From positions 1-27,437 of the IMG/VR virus record IMGVR_UViG_3300045738_000544: 27,437 nucleotides of DNA; one strand, given 5' to 3'. The position numbers and the translations under genes were made by a program. The stretch's first letter is position 1. The number at the start of each line of letters is the position of its first letter. This document shows, piece after piece, positions 1 to 9,000 of the stretch. The stretch is from a virus. The notes below the pieces were generated by a model that saw nothing but the letters and a program-made list of their open reading frames with translations, searched no databases and was not told the origin of the DNA.

Positions 1-2
1 AG

Positions 3-3000
3 GTCAAGGATGACCAGTACCGCGTGGATGTCGGCGATCCCACGAAACTTGAGGGGTATGTCGAGAGTCCCGTCGAGGCAGCAGAGCCTGTAGAGGAAGC
101 GGTCACCGAAGCCACTCCAGATGGTACTGCTTCTACGATAAGTGACCACCTTGAAGCTGTTGTTGGCGCGTTCGCGCAACCCAATCAGCCTACTTCCCCG
201 CTGGGTCCGGTCTCCGTGGGCGATACTGTTGACGTCGCGTGGGCGGGGAACCCCAGAGAGGCTGATGCCGATACGCGAGTCTCCGGTACAGCACAGGTGA
301 TTGCGGTCTCGAAAGACGGAAAACAAATTCGTGTCAAGATTACCGATGACATGGTGAGCCAGTTACCGGATCAGCACGGAGGAGAGACGCCGACAGAGTT
401 TGTATACAACACGGAAACGGGGATTGCAACAAGCGATTTCACTATCGGATGGACCGGAGTGGTTGGCCGCCAGCAAGCTGCCGCAGAGCAACAGGCCACC
501 GAAGCCGCCCCAACACGAGATGAGATGACGGCAGCCACAGCCACTGGAAAACCAAGGCGATGGCAACCCTACAGCGACGAACAGATCAAAGCCGAGATTA
601 CCCGAGTGGAGGGTGAGGCCAAGCGTGGAGAAGCTGATACTGAGTCCGCAATGGGGAAGTGGAACATTGTAGACTGGAAAAGGCAGATCGCTGAACTGCG
701 GGAAGAACTGGATTTTCGGAATAAGCAGAAGCCAGCAAGTGCCCCAGCCACCACGAAGCCGAAACAGGCCGCAAAACCCGCCCCGGACGTTCCGACGACG
801 CAGGATGACGTACAGGGGCAGGTTGACGCGAAGATAGACGAAATCCGTGTTGATGAACTGTTCGATAAAAGATGGGGAACGAAGACCGGCAACAAAAGGG
901 CGGATGCCCAGAGAATGGAAACCATCCGTAAGGAAGTTGCCGAGGAAGAGGCGGCGGCTAAGGAGTACCCACCCGGAACCCAGCTAGAAATTGAGGGCTA
1001 CAAAGGCACCACATTCACGGTCGTCTCGGCGGCCGACAACGCGCCGGCCACGCTGCAAGACCAAGCAGGACGCCCGATGGGCGACAATGCCGGTGCGGTT
1101 CTTCGGCAGTACACACCCGAGCAGATCACCGTCACCTTTGAAATGGGAGCGGAAGGCCAACGGCTTGGCGAGCAGGGACAAATCCCCATCGTCAAGGAAC
1201 CGGCGGGCGTCAGTGACACTGGTGTGCCGCAAGAGTCGCTGAAAAGCAAGGCAGCGCCAGCGTTGGCTACCGAAGGGAAAGCCCAGCCGGCAGCCACGAT
1301 AGCGGAGACACAGGCGGAAGCGGAAGTAGCCCCCGACTATTCCCACCTGAAAAACAACAAGCAGCGGGAAGCGGAATTAACCAGACGTGGCGTGACTGGC
1401 CACGGGGGCAAGAAGAAAGCTGAACTGCTTCGGTTGCTGGCTGAATCTGAACCCGAATCCACGGAAACACAGGCGGAAGCAACCCCCGACTCCCGCGCTG
1501 AATTGGATGCGAAGACCGTTCTACAACTAAAGAAGCTGGCCCCCAAAGGAAAGCAGGGTCGTCGGAAGGCCGGATTGATTGACGCGATTCTGGAAGCAGA
1601 GCAGAAGGCAGAGCAGAAGACCAAGAGGGCCAAGAGGGCCAAGGCGGCCAAGAAGGCCGCCGCGGAAGCACAGCCCACCAAACCTGCCGACGCCGCCACA
1701 CAGGCCGCAGATCGCACTAAGCAATTCCTCTCGGGCAGTTCCATAGAAGACTTGCAAGAGATTGCCGATGAGCTTGAGCTTGATATCAAGGGGACCGATC
1801 GCAAGGCCATCATCGCGGAGCTGTCGAGCAACCAAGATGTCCGTGATTACGCTGAGGGTTTGGCCAGAGAGGCTGTTGCTGACCAGGCAGTTTCCGAACA
1901 GGACTCTGGCAAGCCTGCCTCCAGCGAGTCGATCCCAGATGCAATGCAGGCGGATAAAGGGCAACCGGAAGCGAGAGAGGTTGAGCCGACTACTGCTGTC
2001 GAAAAACAGCAGGCAAAAATAGCTGGAAAAATAGGTTTCGATCTGCGGCTCGTTGAAGGTGGCCAACCGTCTGTTGTCGCTTGGTGGGATCCCGACACAA
2101 AGACAGTGTGGTTCAACCGGGCCGGACTGCGGAAAGCTGTTACTGATGGCAAAAAGCGGAAGAAGTCGCCCGAGTCGGTAATGTGGGGGATTTTCGCTCA
2201 CGAAGCGTTTCATGCCATGCGTGTGTCTGATCCGAAGGCGTGGAATAAATTTGCAAGGTGGCTGGTTCAGCATGATCGCAAGCAGAAGGCTCTCGATCCG
2301 AACTACAAGGGGCTTGAAGACGCCAGGGATGGGTATTTGGGAGACCTGAAAACTGCCCACGCCGAAGCGACTGGAGAAACCAAGGCTGGACTCGCCAAGT
2401 TAATTAAGCAGTGGAACAGCAAAAGTAAAGCCGGTGCAGCCCTGCGTTCCGATGAGGCAGTGTCCCGATACTTGGAAGACCACGCGGGCGACTTCGACTT
2501 CTGGAACAAGTTGGGCAAAGAGGAACCCGGCTTACTGAAGAGAATGTGGCAGGCGATACAGAAGTTCTTCGCGGACAGTGAACCCGACACACTGGCTGGT
2601 CAGGCGAGGCAGGCCATTGAGTCCGCGATGACCGAGAACGGGATAAAGGCCACTGGACCGAAGCGAAGAGGGCGGCGAAGCGGGAAGCGAGCAGCGGTTG
2701 GAAAGGATAGTCGGTCGATCAATGGTGAGGTTTCGGTGGTCACGACCGAGTGGGCAGACGGTCCAACCACGATGCGTGTCGAGACACCGGACGGGAAGCC
2801 GATAACGCGATTGCACTACAGCCAGATGTCGGAACAGACCCGGGATGAGTTGTCCCGCCTGGGAGCCGAGTGGACACCCGAGAGCCTTTGGGGTGAAGAG
2901 CTTCTAGAACTGACCAAGGGTCGCACTAGCGACGGCACAGGGAAGCGGGCGGCGGTTGGAAAGATTAACGTCGATGATGTGCGCGCACACGACAGATCTG

Positions 3001-6000
3001 GGAGTCGCATAGCAAAGGGTCTGTCGGTGCGAACCGTCAAAGGCGAGAAGGTATTTACAGACAACGACGACCTGTCGCTGGACTACGTCAAGGAAACGGC
3101 CCCCCAACTCTTCATCAAAAACGCCAACATAATCGCCAAGTATCCGTTGATTGCTGGGGACAACTTTGGTGAAGCAACCACGGTAGAAGAGGCACAAGAG
3201 ATATACGACGTCTTCGTCAGGGCGGCTGCTGACAACCTGCTCTATATATATGAAGCATACAACCCAGAATTCAGGGAGATTTCAACACTTTGGTATGACG
3301 GCGCGAATTCCATAGCACATGACTTCGCCAAGCGATTTAACGTGACTCCAGAGCAGGCGGCGGGAATCATAGCCTCCATGTCGCCACAAAAGGACTGGTA
3401 TCAGAATGTTCGCGTGGCCGAGCTGGTCCTCGAAGCGTTTGCTACCAACCCGACCATGACCCAGGAGATGGTTGCGCACCAGAGAGGCGTGGTGCTACCC
3501 GCCAGCCTGGTAGGCTACGAGAAGGATGTTCGGAAAACTGAGAAAGCGTACAAGAAGTCGCGGTCCAAGGGACGCAAGGCGGCGCTAGATACTGCCAAGG
3601 CAAAGCTAGAAAACAGGCGACAGGAGCAGGATGCACTTCTGGAAGAGCTTGAGCAATACATGGGTCAGTCCATGAATAGCGTTCCAGAGAACATACAGGC
3701 GATGATGGCAAGGCTGCATCACGAAGTGAACACCACCAAGGACTACAACGTCATCGCGCCAGACGGCAGCGTTACCGGTGTGGCTAGAAACGATAACGGC
3801 GATAAGGCCCGTCTAGCGTGGGGCAGCTATAGCGAGATCCGCAGAGCGGTTGCAATTAGAAACAACGGCATTCCTGAAAACATCTCACGAAGCTTGGGCG
3901 TACAGCATAAGGTTCGGAACTTCTTCAATAACATCATCGATCCAATGAACCCGGACGGTGGCGTGACCATGGACACCCATGCAATCGCCGCAGCATTACT
4001 ACAGCCGTTTTCTGGGAAGGACGCCCCAGTAAAGCATAACTTCGGTAAAGGTGGAGTGGCCAGCTCTAGGGCCAGTGGCATCAGCGGTGTATACTTTGCG
4101 TTCGCGGAAGCGTACAATTTAGCCGCTGAAGAGGCCGGGATTCTGCCGAGGCAGATGCAGAGCGCCACCTGGGACGCCGTTCGCGGGCTGTTCCCGAATG
4201 TCTTCAAAAGCCAAAAGCAGAACGTAAGACACGCCGCAGGGATCTGGGAGCAATATCAAAATGGCGACATCACCATCGAAGAAGCGAGGGGTCGCGTCTT
4301 CGACGCAGCAGGCGGAATCAACGACCCCACATGGGCCAATGGAGGAGATGTACGCGAGGGCGTTCAGGAAGGTTCACGGACGGGAACCGACCGAGCAAGA
4401 GATCGAGCGACTGGACAGGGAATGGTCGGGCCTTCCTCCGGTGGAAGAGCCGCTGTTGGACGACAGGGATTAACTCAAATCCGTGGCAGCTTCGATGACC
4501 AGCACCGCGAACTCAACCCGTCTCGCTACATAGTTGGCTCGACTATTGAGCGACCTGATTTTAAGCCGACAGCCGGCGACCTACGGGGAGCGTTCGCTGG
4601 CGTCTGGCAGAAGCTGATAGACAACGCCGCAGTGTTGATTGCGAAGGCCAATCCTACTTTGGGTCGGTACTCGTACTTCGACAAAGGCGAGTTGGTCAAA
4701 GTGGATGAGCGGTCGATGGACCTGGAGTTCACAGTGCGGCCCGAGTTCGATCCGGCAGATGTCCTGGCAGAGGTGGCCCGCGTGGCCCAGGAAGCGAACC
4801 AAGACGCCGTGGTGGTGTCTCGGGTCTTGAACGACGCTAGCGAGAGCGAGAATGCTAGGCCCGGCGTGGAGTTGGGCTTCTCCCGACCGGCAACCGAGAA
4901 AGAAGTCAAGGAGATCATTGCGCAGGTCAATGAGACGGTGCCGGAAGCTGGGTTCACATTTGTGACTGGTCCGTTCGACACTGGGACCGAGATGCCTACT
5001 CAATTTATCGGCCTGCGGTTCCAGTATGTGCCGGAGTTCGACAGTGCAGACCGTACCGCGGAGATGACCGGCGTTTTGCAAGATTTGGCTGGCGAGTTGC
5101 GCGAATCCTTCCAAGATCTTGTTTTGTCGGCTCAGTCGAACTATTATGAAAGCACAGTTCTTAACAAGGGGAATTACGATGCCTACCGTGCTGGAGCGAC
5201 TGAAGCAAGACTTGATCGGGATGGAGAAGAGGGGCAAGGGCGACAGTTGGATGGCGAAGCAGCTACGGACGCAGATCGAGGCGTCCGAGGCGTTCCCGAA
5301 CCAGACAGCGGAGCAACTGTACCGGGTGAACCCGGTGACGGCACCAGGGCAGCCGTCGGCCGGCGACCAGGATCCCGAACAGACTTTGGAGGATCCCGAA
5401 ACAGACGAGGGGTACGCACTGGCCAGGCACAGACGAATGACGCAGCGCAGAAGGTAACAGCCTCGGCTGAAGACTACCTTGAAGACAACCGCGAACGGTT
5501 GGGAATTGAAGAGTTTCCACCTCACGATCTCGTCAATCTGGACGAGACACGCTCCCGCACAATCGGGCAGCAGTTCGAGGACGCACCGGACACCGAGCTA
5601 AACAAGCCCGAGGTCCGCGCAGCCTACGAACAGTTGGCTGAGGAAGTTCTCTCGCAGTACCAGCACATCGTCGCCAACGACGGCATGACGTTCACGTATG
5701 GGAACGACGGGTACAACAACAGCGAAGCCATGATGGCGGACGTGGCCGACAACAGCCACATGCAGGTGTACCAGACATCCCCGGATTCGTTCGGCAGCAA
5801 AGAGGTGTCGGCTGACCATCCACTTCTTGAAGGGACCGGCATTTTTCAGGGGGACTACGAACTGGTCTACAACGACCTGTTTCGCGCCGTGCATGACTAC
5901 TACGGCCATGTGGCGGATGGCAACCAGTTCGGTGGCGTTGGCGAAGAGAGAGCGTGGGCAAAACATGTGACCATGTTCTCGCCCGAAGCACGCCGCGCGA

Positions 6001-9000
6001 TGACCAGCGAAACCCGCGGACAGAACAGCTGGGTCAATTACGGTCCACAGATGTTCGATAAGGACGGCTGGCGTGGCGACAAGGACCACCCGCGGTACAT
6101 CCTCGCGGAGGACCGCCCCTTCGCTGTCCAGAAGGTGTTTCTGCTGCCGGATGATGTCTCGACGCCGAAGTTCGAGGGCGGTAGGGCCGCCGTTGGGCGA
6201 GCGGCTATTGCAAAGGGCAGCAAACTGGATGGGCTGCGAGAACACTTACGGAAAGTTAAGGCGGAACGTAAACAAAAAGAGAAGAAGCCTACGGTCAAGC
6301 CGGTTCCCAAGCCAGCAAAAGCCAAGGTGCCGGACAAGCCACCGGAACCGCCGGCCGCCAAACCACCAGAAGCCGAGGGAGAGAAACTAAACCGTGACCC
6401 ATTCGTAGGCATCAAGAAGGTACGACTGGACGCACAAACCGAATCCCTTGGATTGCCGCCCCTCACGGAAACAGAAAAAGTCAGTGCCGTCGAACTCGTA
6501 ACGGACGCTGTGGCGAATCTGACGGAGAAATCAGACATAGAGATCCAAACGATGGCCAAAAAGGTCGTCATGGAACAGTACACAATGTCGGTCGAGGAAG
6601 TTGCCGACCTTTCAGCGAGTGTGGATTACCACAAGAGAAAGGCTGACGGGGCCACCGATCTAGGCAACGAGTATGCGGCCAGTGAGGATACCGACAACGC
6701 AAACAAACAATACGAGGAAGCGGATCGTCACAAAGAGATCCTGAAAACCCTGCACCAGGCAGCAAAGAACGTCGGCCGGCGTCAGTTCGCGGCAATAGGT
6801 CACGTCCTGCAAGCGATTGTGGACAAGGACGGCGAGGCGCACATCGAGAAGGATTTGCTGCGAGCCAACAAGGGGCAGAGAGAGTACGACGCTGAGGGCA
6901 ATGATGTCACCGCTGGAAAAGCCAAGGACATTGCCAAACGACTTGAAGCGTCAAAGAGGAAGCAGGCCGTGGAGGAAAAGAAGGTTGATCAGAAGGAATC
7001 TGCCTCAACCGCTGAAGAGAGGATCAAGCAACTTGAAGCGGAGTTGAAAAGTCATCGTACACGATCCCGTAAATCTCGTGGATCGAAGAACCGTCGTGTT
7101 ACTGAAGAGGCCAAAGACGCTGCCCTCCAGCGAATCCGCGACAGAAGGAACCAGAGGAAGGCAAAGGGCGGCAGGGCAGCAGTTGGACGGCAGGAAGCGA
7201 GCACAGGGCGATTTCCCATCGTGTCGTCCTTATCGCAGTTTGAGACAGCCAACAGCGTTCCGCAGGAAGGCGAGGTCGTCTATCAGCGAGACGGTGATCG
7301 TGTTACCGAGTATCGTGTAATGCATCGGCGGAGTTCCGACTCGCCAGATACGATAACTGTCGCAAACCGTTCTGGTAGATACACCACAGCACCCTACACC
7401 GATTTCGAGCGATTGGTGGATGGGGGCGGTCGGGCCGCCGTTGGGCGGCGAGCGGAAGCACCGGATAAAGACTTTTCAGGAACAAAGGTAGCCACAGCGG
7501 AAGGGCAGCCCAAGAAAGTCCACCACGGCACAAGAGCAGAATTCGATCGGTTTGTGGTTGGCGGAGAAAACTCCCTTTTCGGTAAAGGGATCAGCTTTAC
7601 CAGTGACGCAGCAGAAGCCGAGCGGTATTCGTCTGTCGATCCAAGTGTGAACCTCGATTTCACCGGGCAGGTTGAAAAACTGTCGCAGGAGTTGGGGATT
7701 CCATACGCCGAGGCGAAAAAGTCGATCGTCACGTCGGCTAAGTCGGGAGTTGTTGACGCCTATGTAAACCTTCAGAACCCAATGGTCGTGGATGCCAACG
7801 GTAAGATTAAAGTAGACGAGAGAGTGTTTGCGCTGGCAGCAGCAGAAGCGGACGTGACGCTACCGAGCAACGCACACGCAAAGTTTATGGAAAAGGAGAA
7901 CACCAAGGATCAGGTGGAGTATCTGATTCAGCACAACGCGACTCAGATGGTGGGACGTATCGCTTCTGTCAAAAATCACGATGGTTTGATTCTGCGGTCA
8001 AACATGGCCCCAAAGTCAAAGGGTGGCGAACATTACATTGCATTCGACCCGCGGCAAGTGCAAATCGTTTCGAGGAAAGACACTTCCCCCGACTATCGCA
8101 ACTATTTCACAAAAGAGGCCATCGACAAGGCTGAGAAAGAGTCTGGTTCGTTCAAGTCGCGTGAGATGTTGGTCTACATGACGCCAGACGAATTTCTTCA
8201 GATGGCCGAGACGCTTGATGAACCCACCTCGTCGAAACAGGAGACCGTCCGCGGGGTACTGTCTCAGGGCAAGAAGCTCTCTTCTATCCCATTGCTGTCT
8301 TTCGACAACGACGGCAAGGGAACGGCCTCGGTGGTCGGCCACGAAGGTCGCCACCGTGCGATGGAATTGAAGGCGAGAGGCGTCACGCGATTCCCAGTGA
8401 TGATTAAGTCTGGAGGGTCGGAGTCAATTCGCTGGAGCGAGCAGAGCGACCCCAACTCATACGATCGTATTCGTGGCGAGTGGCCGAAGACGCTGAAGGG
8501 GGAAACGTCCGGGTCGATGCCGTTTCCCGTGTCCGATCCCCTGGCCCAGGATCTTGGGTCCGAAGGCGGTCGGGCCGCAGTTGGGCGACGAGCGGCCGTC
8601 GGAAAGGACACCGAAGCTGATGCAGATTTGCGGGCCGATGTTGCGGATGCGGCAATCGTGGCCGGCTATGTCATGGAATCTGGATCGCGAAAGTCGGAAG
8701 ACTTCCTCAAGGACATGGTTGCGGAACTCGGCGACTGGGTTCGACCGCATCTGAAAGAACTATACCGCACGGCCCGTGCGGAGTCTGCCAAAGTTCGACA
8801 GGGCAAGATCAAAGAGCGACTGGCGGATTCAGACGATGTGAAAGAACAGTACGGTGCGGTTGGGGAAATGGCCAAAGAAATCCTTGCCGAAACACGCAAG
8901 AAGGACGGGAAATTCATCAGTCGAGAGGATCTGATTGACCTGCTGCACAAAGAGTTGAAGGAAGCCGATCCTGACATTACATGGAACGACGCACAGGACA

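Larger units (their letters stand above)
2682..8606 (+). repeat. Dispersed peptide-level repeat GGRAAVGR at module boundaries
   Basis: In-frame octapeptides occur at nt 2682-2705 (GKRAAVGK), 2940-2963 (GKRAAVGK), 4440-4463 (GGRAAVGR), 5340-5363 (GTRAAVGR), 6177-6200, 7167-7190, 7425-7448 and 8565-8588 (all GGRAAVGR). The last is followed at once by RAAVGK (8589-8606). Residue positions are 887, 973, 1473, 1773, 2052, 2382, 2468 and 2848. The invariant core is R-A-A-V-G-R/K. Codons vary freely: Arg is CGA, CGG, AGA or AGG, and Ala uses all four GCN codons. The repeats are therefore conserved as peptide, not as DNA. The segments between them are 78, 492, 292, 271, 322, 78 and 372 residues, and most are distinct domains flanked by Gly/Asp/Arg-rich linker. 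Confidence 0.92.

Noticed and set aside
1527-2360. Long minus-strand open frame (277 codons) opposite the giant gene
   Set aside because: Antisense shadow of a clearly coding region; no ribosome-binding site or recognisable motif.
4581-5525. Minus-strand open frame of 314 codons inside the giant gene
   Set aside because: Composition rich in Cys, Ser, Leu and Arg, typical of antisense translation; the plus frame holds conserved domains.
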